Assembly: GCF_020740795.1 (NCBI RefSeq)
Contig: NC_067296.1
Span: 2,519,001 to 2,583,000, forward strand
Direction of reading: 5' to 3'
From: Apus apus
Taxonomy: Eukaryota; Chordata; Aves; Apodiformes; Apodidae
Length of the DNA: 64,000 nucleotides
This document shows, in pieces, positions 13,890 through 25,619 of the stretch (position 1 is its first letter; each line of letters opens with the position of its first letter). The notes under the pieces are model-generated. The model was not told where the DNA came from and did no database searches. It worked only from the letters and a program-made list of their open reading frames with translations. The translations under genes and the position numbers were made by a program.

Positions 13890-14035
13890 TAGCCAATTTA
13901 TCACGTTTTACAAACATCCTCTTTTCAATACATCCATGATTTAAATTAGCACATGGCAGATTATGTTAACAAGCTTAATTTGTCAAAAAAAATTTAATCA
14001 TATTGCCTCTTTCAGGAGTGAATGTGAGTAGTGTT
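13890..14035. promoter_or_regulatory. AT-rich candidate conserved non-coding element
   Basis: A repeat-free AT-rich stretch carries tttaaattagcacatggcag and gttaacaagcttaatttgtc, dense in homeodomain, E-box and HNF-like core sequences. It resembles vertebrate conserved non-coding elements in texture only; conservation was not tested. Confidence 0.2.
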
Positions 14036-15626
14036 TGGCTTTTGTGCCATTTCAATAGTGCCCAGAGAGAGGAAAAAAGCATATTAAAAGTTGGCCTTAA
14101 GTGAGCTGGCAGAATTTACACCCAGAACAACTCTGATCAGACATTATGAAAAAACAGTGGGACCAAAGATGCAACAAGGAATTAAGCACAACCTAAAGAA
14201 GTTACTGAAACTCCTAGTCCCTGATTTAGTGATGGGGAGGGGCTGCCTAAGCAAAAGTCACCTTATTTCTGCTACATGACTGCATATTTGAAGAAAAAAA
14301 CAGCCAGGAACTGATGTCCTATCAAAAAAATCCCACCTCTCCCACCCCCCTAAACAACATGCCAATTCCTAAATCTAACACCCTTGCTCTGATTAGAAAT
14401 CCAAGCCTCTGAAGCTGTCATGGGTATTTAAACCAAACACAGAAATATGGAAAAAAACAGTAATCCTGTTTGGAGAGAGTAAAATGCAGCCTACAGAGGA
14501 TTAAGCCTAGTCCAACAGCTCTGCAGCTTGATGGTATTTTCCAGATCAATAACAACTCCCTTCGATTTCAGAGATTTGTTAAAATACATACAAGTCCACT
14601 CCCCTCCAACTGTGATTTTGGTGACCCCCAACTTTACCTGCCCAACATCCCAGCTGGAGGATCAGGAGTGTTTCTAACTTTGGAAGCTGCATGGATGGAG
14701 CTCTGTGCTGCAGCTGACTTGGGCACCACCCTGCTACTCCAGAAAACCCAGTTACCTGCCTTGGTCTGACGTTTCTACCCAAGTCCTTAGAGGTCCAGAC
14801 CCTTTAGCATGTGTTTATGGTGCCAACAAGCTTTGGAAGCAGAAATGTTCCCTTTTGCAGGAGAGATGATGTGCTTTGAGAGCTGTGTCCCAGATCAGAC
14901 TCTCCTCTCTGAAGTCTGGGCTCCCAGTTCTCCCACCACCTCCTCTGTAGAAGAGCTAACAATTAAGAAAACACACGTTCAAGCTTATCAAAGTAGGGCT
15001 TCTTAGCAGAACTTGTGGGCTTGGTCTCAGAATCCCAGAAAGGGCAGAATTACAAGAAAAAATAAAAGCAATAAGTGCACGTGATGAATCCCAAGCCCCT
15101 TCCCTACAGCAGGGTCATTACATCCTGCACCTCCCTCCAGTGGTGACCTCCCTCCTGCAGGCTTTTCCCCTGATAATGGCTTTTCTTTACATATCTTGGG
15201 ATCCTTTAACAGAATCCCTTCCCCATTCATCCTGAGCTTTCCTCCCCTCCAGACCCTGGGATGGTGCTGTTGGGGCTCTGGTCCTTCAGAGGAGGTGGTA
15301 ACACCCCATCTCACCCCCTAGCCACTTCCTGGCATGGACAGGCACCAAAGGTTTATTGTCTTAGTAATTAATTGTCACTAACTGATACCTTGATTAAAAA
15401 AATAACAACAAACCAACATCTTTATTTCTCACCCAAACCACAGCTTGCCTTTATGATGCTCACAAAAATAATCCTCCATTGCTTTGTTCACTTTACCAAG
15501 TCAAACCACCAGTTCAGGATTTTATCAGGACTTTCCAGTAGCATCCCAGTTGGTTGACATGGCAGGTTTAGCACTGAACTGGGCTCCCCCCTCCTTCCAC
15601 CTTGCCAAACTACCAACAATAAAGTT

Positions 15627-16050
15627 ACATTTTAAATGAGGATTTTTTAAAATATTTTTTTTTGGGGGGGAGGGGTTATTACATTTTAAATGAGCATTTT
15701 TTTTAATGTTTTGGGGGTTTTGATTACATTTTAAATGAGGATTTTTTAAAATATTTTTTTTTTGGGGGGAGGGGTTATTACATTTTAAATGAGGATTTTT
15801 TTAAATGTTTTGGGGGTTTTTTCAATTACATTTTAAATGAGCATTTTTTTAATGTTTTGGGGGTTTTGATTACATTTTAAATGAGGATTTTTTTTAATTT
15901 TGGGGGTTTTTTTATTACATTTTAAATGAGGATTTTTTTTGTTTTGGGGGTTTTTAAAATTACATTTTAAATGAAGATTTTTTTAATATTTTGGGGTTTT
16001 TAAATTACATTTTAAATGAGGATTTTTTAAAATTTTTTTTGGGGGGGAGG
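15627..16050. repeat. 45-bp T/G-rich tandem array, nine copies
   Basis: The core acattttaaatga occurs nine times, starting at 15627, 15681, 15726, 15780, 15828, 15872, 15917, 15962 and 16007. Spacings are 54, 45, 54, 48, 44, 45, 45, 45. Each core is followed by a T run, an AAT-type step and a run of four to eight G. Two unit types can be told apart: a longer one with ggggggaggggtt and a shorter one with tttgggggtttt. The longer type alternates with the shorter at the left end, which indicates duplication of a two-unit block. The array ends in a long G run near 16029-16078. Confidence 0.95.
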
Positions 16051-16250
16051 TTATTTGGGGGGGGGGGGGAGGGGGGAAGTGTTTGTTTTTATATTATTTT
16101 TAACTTCTTTTTTTTCCCCACCCCTGCCAGCCCCATCTCTTGCTGTCCCTTGGCCCCTTTGGACTTAACAAATGATGGATTTGGGGGGCGGGGGGGCGGG
16201 GATGGAAGAAAGCAAAGCAAGCAAAGCAAAGCAACCCGGAGCAGCTCTCC
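16051..16250. repeat. G-run and low-complexity tail after the 45-bp array
   Basis: Long uninterrupted G runs near 16057-16078 and again near 16174-16202 (ggggggcgggggggcgggg) flank a T-rich stretch. A short aagcaaagc-type tandem follows near 16210-16234. This looks like slippage-prone sequence adjoining the array and not a gene. Confidence 0.7.
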
Positions 16251-16633
16251 CCGCCTGGCCCGGCATTCCAGCTCTGCGCTGCCGGCTCCACCAAGTCTGA
16301 TTTAGTAGCACTGCTGGGAGCGATTAGTTTACGAAAGCACCAGCACGCCCACCCAGGAGCAGCCGCCTGCGAGAGGCTCCCCTTGCACCGCTGCATGTGC
16401 CTCCCAGCCCGGCCCTGGTTTCCCCCAGGGCTGGAAGCCAAGGAGAAAAGCAGCAGGGTTGGTGAACCAGGAGAGCACGGAGGTCAGGCTGAGAAGGACT
16501 GGATTTCATCCACACCCCCCGGTGCTGCTGCCTGAGGAAGTAGTAATTAATGGGATGCTTATTAAGGGAGTTCGGGCTCCATCGAAGATGTTTTTAGCCT
16601 GCTTGTTGCTCCTCGCCTCCGTGTCTCGGAGCC
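16240..16633. promoter_or_regulatory. Candidate regulatory block between tandem array and CR1 pair
   Basis: CpG-containing unique sequence with gatttagtagcactgctggg and aagtagtaattaatgggatg lies between two repeat blocks. The left repeats and the right CR1 stop at its borders. It could be a constrained element that insertions have avoided; the evidence is only composition and position. Confidence 0.22.
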
Positions 16634-16862
16634 GCAGAATTGCTGGAGTTGGAAGGGATCTCTAGGGATGATCTAGTCCAGCTCTGCCACTGAAGTAGGC
16701 TCACCTTCACACAGGGCTGCTTCCAGGTGGGTTTTGAATCTCTCCAGAGATGGAGACTCCACAGCCTCCCTGGGCAGCCTGGCCCAGGGCTCTGTCACCC
16801 TCACAGGAAAGAAGCTTTTCACTGCTCTTTCCTTTCTACACCCTTGTTCCCTTTCCACTGCC
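16634..16862 (-). mobile_element. CR1 LINE fragment, minus orientation
   Basis: The stretch reads as the reverse complement of a CR1 3' end, starting with cagaattgctggagttgg and running through tctccagagatggagactcc and ccctgggcagcctggcccag. It belongs to a different, probably older CR1 subfamily from the copy immediately to its right. Its truncated 5' end faces that copy. Confidence 0.85.
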
Positions 16863-16879
16863 ATGCTTTGAACCGCTGG

Positions 16880-17412
16880 AACTGCTCTCATGAGACCCCA
16901 CCTGGAGTACTGTGTCCAGTTCTGGAGCCCCCAACATAAGAAGGACATGGAGCTCCTGGAGCAAGTCCAGAGGAGGCCACAATATGACCCAAGGGCTGGA
17001 GCAGCTCTGCTGTGGAGCCAGGCTGGGAGAGTTGGGCTGTTGAGCCTGGAGGAGAGAAGGCTCCAGGGAGACCTTAGAGCAGCTTCCAGTGCCTGAAGGG
17101 GCTCCAGGAAAGCTGGGGAGGGGCTTGGGACAAGGGCAGGGAGGGAGAGGACAAGGGGGGATGGTTCAAAACTGGAAGAGGGAGATTGAGGTGAGACATG
17201 AGGAGGAAATTCTTCCCTGTGAGGGTGGTGAGAGCCTGGCCCAGGTTGCCCAGGGAAGCTGTGGCTGCCCCATCCCTGGCAGTGTTGAAGGGCAGGCTGG
17301 ATGGGGCTTGGAGCAACCTGGGCTGGTGGGAGGTGTCCCTGCCCATGCAGGGGTCAGAAGTAGATGATCTTTAAAGGTCTCTTCCAACCCAACCATTCTA
17401 TTATTCTTTGAT
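16880..17412 (+). mobile_element. CR1 LINE fragment, plus orientation
   Basis: It starts near tgagaccccacctggagtac, passes through the end of the ORF2 coding region (seen as ELLEQVQRR and LLSLEERRLQGDLRAA) and the 3' UTR, and ends at cccaaccattctattattct. The 3' part shares the rather uniform ttggagcaacctgggctgg block with copies at 37.1, 38.1 and 49.5 kb, which suggests one subfamily. The 5' truncation point meets the oppositely oriented CR1 to the left. Confidence 0.92.
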
Positions 17413-20400
17413 TATTTCTGCTTCCCTTCTCCACTCTCTGCTCCCACCACCTCCCAGCCCCTTGCCTGCCTCCATCCCTTCTCTGACAGCACAAAGCAGC
17501 CTCAGCATCCTCAAAAGTTGACCCTGAAGACCAGCATGGACACATCCAACCATTACAAACCTATGGCATCTGCTGAGCTCAGCCAGCTGCCTGGGCATCT
17601 GCTACCTGCCTCTGCTGCCCAGCCAGAAATAAAGTGGGCATCAGCCCCCAAAAGACACCCAGCATGGGGAACCAGCCATTCCCCATGTGCTGCTGCTGCC
17701 TCCTCTTGCATAAAATGCAGAAAAGTGAAGCAATAAACACAGAAGGGGAAAGCCAACAACTATTGTGGGTTGTAAGTCCCACCAGATCTCCTCTTAGAAG
17801 TAGAATTAACAGCAAGAGTAAGTGACATGGGTGGCAACATGCAAAGCCTTCTACTAGCTGCCAGAATTTGGCCAGCTCATCCAAAAATGCCTGTTTTGGA
17901 TGTAGGATGGAGTTAACTCCTCAAAACTGATGGTCAGTTCTGTGGTGGCAGAGACAGGGAGAAACAAAAGGAGAAAACAAGTGATGAAGCATCATTTTAG
18001 TCCATTAGGGTTTTGAGTTTTTTCCAGCTCCTACTAGGATTGTATCTGTATTTGGGTACCTACAGAAAAGGGTAAGAAAACAAAGGGAAAGACTCATTTC
18101 CAGAGGTGCAGGGGAACCATCAGGTTCCCTCCCACACCTCTGCACTTCCAAAGCATTTGAGGTGCCTGGACACAGCTCAAGGATGACCAGGCACAGCGAA
18201 CAAGTACCTGAAATTTTATCACCTGCATCTTCTGTTGGAGGCAGAGGCTATGGGCAGATTTACAGCTCATGTCAACAGCAAGTTCATATTTACAAGTTTC
18301 CAGGAAGAAAACCCCAGCATTCCTGCCCTGTGTGACAGCTTGGTGGGGGACAGTGTCTCACGTGGGAGTGCTTGGATTGGTTTGCTCAACAGAACGAGTT
18401 TGAGCCATGTAAAACATTCAGACAAAAAGATAAAGCTATGAAAAAAAAAAAAGAAATTGAAGGCCAAAAGGAAAACAATAATTCAGCAATTTGGTGGAAA
18501 ATGCACAGCAAGACAGGAAAGTCATGTCTGGAAAAAAAAGACTTTTTTAGCATCTGGGATTGACACTTCAAAGAAACAGAAGAATTTTAAGATGATGAAA
18601 AGCTATATTTAGGCATTAACATGAATTTTTCTGCTCCGGTCCAAAACCCTTGTCATTCCAAGGATCAGCAGCCAAGCCTGCCCCACCCTCACACCAGGGT
18701 GGCCCCTTTGCTTCCAACAAGCATGTGTATGGGACCATAGTGGTGTCTGATGGTGCTGCTGGATCTACCAGGATCCACCAGGATCCATCCTCCCCCTCAA
18801 GCCCCCTCCTCTCCATAGCCACTGGAGACCAGAGAGGTTTGAGTGATGGTGAAACCACAGCCCATGACCAGAAACTGCTTTAACCCCAGAGCAGGGCTGT
18901 GCCAGCTGCAGAGCAGATCTCCAGCAGTGGTGCCACCTGGAAACCTTCCCAAAAGGGAAGGACAGAAAGCTGCTCTGCACCAAGGCACTCCAGCACCCTG
19001 CACATCCCTGCAGACAGCAGCAGTGCAGCAGCTGGTACATTGCACATTCACACCCAAATCTCACAGCAACTTCCCCACGTGGAAAAGCCACATTCTCAAA
19101 ACTTCAAATGTTAAACCTCCAGCTAAGGACACCATTTATTGCCTTCAGCAAGCAGGCGACCTAGGAAGAAAGAGTCTAATCCTCTGAAACCTAGCCTTAA
19201 AATCCTCCCATTCTATATGGTTATCAAAAAAAAGCCCAACTCTGAACCAAACAAAAAACCCAACCCTCTTTAAAAAAACTACACAAAACAAGGAGACATC
19301 ACAGCAGGCAAAGCTCAAGCAGCCAGTGCTCTACCAGGATGCCAAAGAACCATCCTGAAATTAGTAAATATTTATTTAGGCTATGTTGTACAGTTAAGTA
19401 AATACAGTTACCCAGCACCTAGGGTGGTTTCTTATCTCCTGAGCACATACTGGTCCCAGGGAAAGCTTCTGTTTTGACAAATGGACATTTTTAAACAGAA
19501 AAATTACTCAGTCTGAAGATTCTTCTGAAACAAACTCATTCAACAAAACACAACAGGTTCAGAAAACCAGGCCTCAAAAAAAATACAGGTAGCTTCTCCC
19601 AAGGGAAACAGCTGAACCAAATCAGGCTGACAAAGCACACAACCCACCCACCTTTAAAAGCTTTCAGGATTTCACATGCAAAAACTAAATACATTATAAT
19701 TGCTGGAGGCATCAGCTCCCTCCCACCCCACCATGTCTGTACCCAGCTCTTTCAGCTGCACAGGTTTAGGGTAACCCACCTCAACAAGAGGTGCACATCT
19801 CCACCTGGGCATTCCAGCTCTTTCCATGTCAACCCAGCAGCACTAACAATAAAATTCCCTACAGAGTCAAAGAGACAGGGAAGAGAGAGTCATACAAAGT
19901 TCCCCAAACTTCTTTTTCTATCTTCAGTGCTTAGGAGAAACACACCGAGGAGCTGCCTGCCCTGGATCCAAGCCTTTTACATCCAAGTGACACCATCCCT
20001 ACACAAAGGGACAGGAGCCATCAGGTCCCTTATAATTTCTATGTAGGAGAAAGGGGGACCTGGTCATGCTTTCTGCTTGCTCCTCCTGGCAAGCTCCCTG
20101 TGACAGTGGAGTGAGCAGAGCAAGCTCCCAGCACCTGCTCTGCTTCATGTGTGCCCAGCACCCAAACCTGGCAGGTAACACACTGAAAAACACTTGAGAT
20201 GGTACAAAGAGAAGATCTCCCAATAGACTGAAAGGAGCATTTGCTGAAAGCATCACATCAAAGAAGTGAGAGTTCTTCCACCCTACACACCAGACATACA
20301 CATTCAAAGAACTACCAAGAGCTAAAAGAAGTCAAATGTCTGTATTTTGAAGTTAATTAACATGCACACAGGGAAAGAGGAAGAGGCCAAATATTACCTT

Positions 20401-21280
20401 CAAAAACTCAGGTTTACTAAACTTGAAACTTCAACAGCTGCCAAAATCTTGATTTTCTCTACCATGAGTTATTAAAAGAAAAAAAAAGAAAAAAGCTCTC
20501 AGAGGAAAGAATAAGAAAGAAACATCTTAATAAAAAAAAAAAAAAACACACCACAAAACAATAATAAAAACCTGGAGCAGGAGATGTAAAAGAGATGTCC
20601 ATCAGCAAAGCTTCTCCAAAATGAGGGCTGGATGTGATGGCATGGGCAGTTAAAAGGCAGCATTCTGGAAACAGTTGATTTGATTTGGCTGCGTTGCTAC
20701 TGAGAAACAAAAATGAATAACCCAGCTCCAGCACAGACAGACTTCCTCTTCATTAATCCTACCCAGAGCTGGGGCTGTAGGTAGAGCCACATTTCTCACT
20801 GGCAGTTCTGCTTTGGGGTGCCCCCTGCCCAGGTGAAGCAGCTTGTTGTGGGGCTGCTCCTAACTTTTCCCAGCTGTGTTTTGCCTCCGGTCCTGAACAT
20901 CTCCACCTGCTCCTGCAGCTGGAGCAGCTGGAGCTGAAGGCAAACACCTGCCTGCCACAGCTTGGGGAGCGGGGCCACGGCAGCTCCTGCTTGAGGCTGT
21001 ACCTGTATTTGGGTTAGAAATGCTGTGTTTGTGGTTAATAACCTGCCTGCTTGGAGCCCAAGGAACCTGAAACGCTGCACAATGAGTTTTGAGTTCAGCA
21101 GGACTCCTTTAGCTGACCATGGTCAGCCTTCCACTGACCAGCCAGCAAAAAAAACCGCTGGAAGTATGGGAGAGGTGAGTGACAGACACAGCACTGGTCC
21201 TACCCAGGGCTGTAGATCACCCTCAAACACCCCAGTGCTGGCACACATACAACCAGTTTTACAGCCTGCACAAGAGCTTT
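17413..21280. other. Non-coding stretch, nothing assigned
   Basis: Unique intronic-type DNA between the CR1 pair and the LTR, with A runs near 18441-18452 and 20532-20546. No exon or RNA gene recognised. Confidence 0.6.
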
Positions 21281-21285
21281 GGGTT

Positions 21286-21872
21286 TGTCGTGGTTTCACC
21301 CCAGCCCTGGGCAGCCCTCACCCCCCCAGCTGGGATGGGGCAGAGAATCAAAAGGGTAACAGTGAGAAAACTCGTGGCTTGAGATAAAGACAATTGTCAG
21401 GGTTTGACTCAAGCCAGGACAACAACGTAGCAGGTAAAGCAAAGCCACCCAGAGGCAAAGCAAAACACTGAATTCCTTCGCTGCTTCCCATTGGCAGGCT
21501 GGGCTCCTGCCATCCCCAGGACTCCATCATGTGTGACTTAACTGGGAAGACAAACACCATCACTTGGAATGTCCTGCTTTTCCTTCTTCTTCCTGCAGCT
21601 TTATACGGTGAGTATGACATCGCATGGTATGGAACATCTCTTTGGGCATCTGGGGCCAGCTCTCCTGGCTGTGCTCCCTCCCAGCTCCTGGTGCACCTGC
21701 ACACCAGCAAAGCACGGGGAGTTGAAAAGGCCTTGATTTCTTAGCAACAGCTAAAAAACATCAGTGTATCATCAACATTCTTCTCATACCAAACCCCATA
21801 CTAAATCCAAACTACGACACTATTCTAGCTACTGAGAAGTAAATGAGCTCTATCCCAGACAAAACCAGGACA
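21286..21872 (+). mobile_element. Avian ERVL-type solo LTR with 5-bp target duplication
   Basis: The element starts TGTCGTGGTTTCACCCC and ends AAAACCAGGACA, giving TG...CA termini over 587 bases. It is flanked on both sides by gggtt (21281-21285 and 21873-21877), a perfect 5-bp target site duplication as ERVL elements make. Internal landmarks known to me from avian ERVL LTRs are present in order: the GAGAATCAAAAGGGTAACAG and GAGAAAACTC region, GACAAACACCATCAC, a TATA-like ctttatacgg near 21599, and the closing CTATCCCAGACAAAACCAG. No internal viral genes flank it, so it is a solo LTR left by recombination between the two ends of a provirus. It lies in CBFA2T2 intron 1, antisense to that gene. 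Confidence 0.88.
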
Positions 21873-21877
21873 GGGTT

Positions 21878-24800
21878 GCACCAACCCAACCAGGACTGCT
21901 GGAGCTCCTCCTGCACCCCAGCAGCTGAGCCCAGGCCCCACCGTGTGCTCCTGGCAGCAAGGCTGGCAGGGTGCTCTGCTCAGTGCAGGGCAAGGCAGAC
22001 CACGTGTGCTGTCAGCTGCTCATCTCTGACCTGATCCTCCAAGCACTTGAGCACTTTTAATTTTACTTCTCTGCAGATCTAGAAAAGCAGATGACAAATA
22101 AATATCCTCCAGGGAACGTCATTATGTGCAGAGCAAGAGAAGTACTACAGCTGTTCTCTGAGAGGTTTCTACAGCAGCCATTTCAAATAGCACCTCTCTA
22201 GGAAGTTCCAGCTAAACATGAGGAACTTCTTTGAGGGTGGCAGAGCACTGAAACAGGCTGCCCAGAGTGGTTGTGGTGTTTCTATCTCTGGAGACATTCA
22301 GAACACTTTTGGATGCCATCCTGTGATCCTGCTCTGGCAGGGAGGGTTGGACTTGGGTGATCTCCAGAGGTCTCTTCCAACCCCGACCATTCTGTGATTC
22401 TGTAGCCTGAACTGGCTTCTAGTCCCAAGAGTTCATTCCTCTTCTTGGGAGACTTCTTACAACTCAGCAGCAGTGTAATACATCCACCTGATCAGCAGTG
22501 CTGCTTCAGCATTCCTTTTCACCATTTTCCTGCAAGTCCTTGTTCAGGGATGACAATATTTGTATTAGCAACACAAGAATATGCAACTCTGCAACTACAA
22601 ACTGTAGAGACAGACCATGCACTTGAAAAAAGCCCAAACAAAACCACTTCCCAACAGGCTCCAAATGTCTGGACACAGTAAAAGAAGCTGTTACTTAGCA
22701 ATGATTTTTGACTTGAACTTAATTCAGAATTACAATCATATGGGGAAAAAAAAATCCATGAGATGCAATAAACCTTTGGAAGGAGACAATTTGAGGGCAA
22801 ATTTAGATCTTGCAAAGAAAAACTGACAGGAATTAGTTCAAGAAAGCCTGAGGGGTCAACTTGTATTGACTAGAGTAGATCATTTTGCAAATGAAAAGGT
22901 CTTCCTGACTCCTTGTTTTGGCTCACGGAAAAGCTCCAATTTCACCCCCCAAGGTTTGCACCCACGACAGAGGCTGTTTAACACCAGAAGGAGTCTCAGA
23001 GATGGGACATTTGAATGCTAAGAAGTGCTGGAGGTGCAGCCCACAAAAATTCTTCCATGTGTTCAAGAGTCGAGTCCAGTTAAACCAACACTTGTAAAAA
23101 CTTCTCTTAGGTCCCACATCCAAAGACCTGCATCCTGGTGTCTCCTGGGTACTCAGCCTCCCACTTGTCTTGGCTGTTTCACAGTATGTCTCTGCAGGCA
23201 GAAGTTTACCATGAAAATGGAGTGTGGCTGTCTTCTTGACCCATGCAGAACAGCTCATCCCAGAGGGATAATCCTGCTTTGATGAGGAAACAATAGGACC
23301 TTTGATAAAGCATATAAATTTCATAAAAGCCCTACTAAAGCATTCCTTAGTCTCTGGGACTGGATGATGGACCTCTAAAATGAATTTTGCATGCCACTGT
23401 CTCAAGCCATGTAACATAACACGAGGCAGGGAGAGCAGATTGCTCTGTCTTGTTTGCAAGACACCGTAAAATCCCTAACGGTGCTGGAGGCAAATTTCCC
23501 ATGTCCACTGACATCTGTGTGCTACCCCTTCAACAAAATGCCCCTTCCTCAGCTGCCCGAGGAGCCTGAGGGGCACCACAATCTCCAGCTCAACCAGCTC
23601 CATCTCTCCAACTTGTGGCACACATCTTGTGTTCTGGAAATGGGACTGATGGTGGTGTAGCTGACCTGTCCTCAAGAACGTGGACCACAACCACCACCAG
23701 CTGATTTCATACGGACCAACAAACAGCTGTGAGATGGCAGGAACTTTGTAAAGCCAACCTGGGCTGCAGCTGAGCTGGTGACCTCCAAGCTGAACATTCA
23801 AGCCTCTGCAAAGCTGAGAACCAGTGCCAGGTTTTGCATTAAAGAAAAAAAATATTTGATTTGAAAATAATTCCTCATTACAATGTAGGTGTAAAAATCC
23901 ACTCTGTGCCCATGGCACAAAAATCCTCAGACACTTGTTTTCTGACCTCACGAGACCTGGTTTCAGCACCAGAGAAGAACCCAATGAATTGACATTTCAA
24001 CACTTTATTTTACCCTCAAGTATAAACAAGTATAAACTGCTGAGAAAAACCAGTGATGCTCTGACCTGACACAACCAGTTGTGTGGAGAGATAATTCCTG
24101 TGCTGTATCAGTGACTGGAATTACCAGAGCTTTGCCAACAGCTTAATGAGATGGAAACTCACACTCCCACTGCCAGAATTTGTTTGTCGGGATATAAACT
24201 ATTTGCATGCCCCAAATATTTTGCCTCTGTGTTATAAAACAGGTGTGAAGAGGTGTATCTCCATGCACGGAGCTGAGGCTTGGAGAGGAACAACCATTTG
24301 GCCCATATTGTTGGTGACAGATTTAAATTCCTGGCATGTGCACACAGGCAGATCTGTCCCTTGGCTCATCCTCACCCTGGCTGTTCCTGCTGATCACCCC
24401 AGGTTGGAGAAGCTGAGTCAGCAGACTGAGGGCTGCTGGTCACCTGAACAGGCCCACGCATGCCACCTCTTCTCATCCCATCTGGGTTTTGTTTGCTTTT
24501 CTTCAGGGCTGACTGAAGAACCAGCATCACCCTGGCCTTCAGGCTGGGAGGACCAGCAATGGCCGTAGGAATCTTCCACAAAGGAGCTCAAAAAGCAACT
24601 TGCTGCAAAATTTTGCTGAGGGAGGCTTGGTGCAGGGCAGAGCAGGGTGGTTGGTGTGTTTAGGGATACACCAAGGTAGCCCAGGAGGTGCTCCTCCATT
24701 GGCTACTTCTAACAGGGCCCACTCACAGGTCACAGAGAATAGGAAAAATTCTGGGAATACCATCAGGTTTTCACTGAATGGGGCTCTCAGAGCCTGGAGG

Positions 24801-25477
24801 GTAGCTGGGTCACGTCTGTCCAAACTCCATCTGAAGCAGGACTAGCTCCATGCACTGCTGAGAGGTTCTCCAAGGGCTTCCTGAGCCACCTTACACCACC
24901 AAGAGCACTGGCAGGACAGTTAAGAGTGCAGTGCTGGTGGGAAGTGAGGCAAATCTTATGGACAAACACAGAAGTGAAAGCAGAGATCCCATGCTAACAA
25001 AATTCTCTTGCACAGTATCTGTGAGACCAAAGGCAAGGATTTCTGCATGGACCAGATCCTGCTCTCTGATGGCTTCAATAGTCCATACACCATCAGAAAA
25101 TGAGGATCAAGGAGATGTGGTAAACGTTCAGGAGTAGTGACTGAGTCTATAAATGTTATTTTTGTCAGCATATTTTACCATAAAAATATAAGAAATTTCA
25201 TGCCATTAACTTTATATCAAACTTAGCTTTTTTTAATTAGAGGTACAGGGCCTGAGGGAAACTGCTGTAATTATTAAATGGGAAATAAAACCTGATGAAC
25301 ACAGGAGCTGCAGTGACTGAGGATTTGACATTTAAATAAAACTGGTAGCAGGCAAATACAGAAACATTTACAAATTACCTGCCCAACAGCTTGTGTGCTC
25401 TGATAGTTGTTCACCCATTCACATGCTCAAAGAGGATTTATTTTTCCTTTTTGCTACAATCAATACTACACAGGGGC
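21878..25477. other. Non-coding stretch apart from one CR1 fragment
   Basis: Contains the CR1 at 22190. Frames of 169-178 codons on the minus strand at 22923-23459 and 23475-23984 resemble nothing known and lack supporting splice context. Confidence 0.55.
22190..22403 (+). mobile_element. CR1 LINE 3' fragment
   Basis: It runs from tctaggaagttccagctaaa through ggcagagcactgaaacaggc and ends in tctcttccaaccccgaccat plus tctgtgattctgta. This is the standard CR1 3' UTR and terminal ATTCTRTGATTCT repeat. It is a short, 5'-truncated, non-coding copy. Confidence 0.9.
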
Positions 25478-25501
25478 AAAAAAAAAAAAAAAAAAAAAAA
25501 A
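25478..25501. repeat. A24 homopolymer
   Basis: An uninterrupted run of 24 A. I saw no retrocopy body upstream and no target duplication, so I treat it as a simple repeat and not as a poly(A) tail. Confidence 0.95.
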
Positions 25502-25619
25502 GGTTTGTTCATTGAGACAAGTGTATTCAAGAAGAAAAAGGATGGACAAGTGCCTGTGAACATTTCTGCAGTACTGGGGTGCAAAACCAGGCAGTGCTGA
25601 TAGGTAGGGATGGCAGGGA

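Larger units (their letters stand above)
11596..15600. other. Non-coding stretch, mostly unique
   Basis: Contains the 28-bp repeat at 12789 and the AT-rich candidate element at 13890. Otherwise no exon, RNA gene or known repeat was recognised. Confidence 0.6.

Noticed and set aside
22923..23984. Two adjacent minus-strand frames of 178 and 169 codons, considered as CBFA2T2 exons
   Set aside because: Neither contains MTG-family sequence (no NHR1/TAF-homology or MPGSPVE-type segment), and they end at ordinary stops rather than splice sites.
25478..25501. A24 run as the tail of a processed pseudogene
   Set aside because: No recognisable gene body lies upstream and no flanking target duplication was seen.
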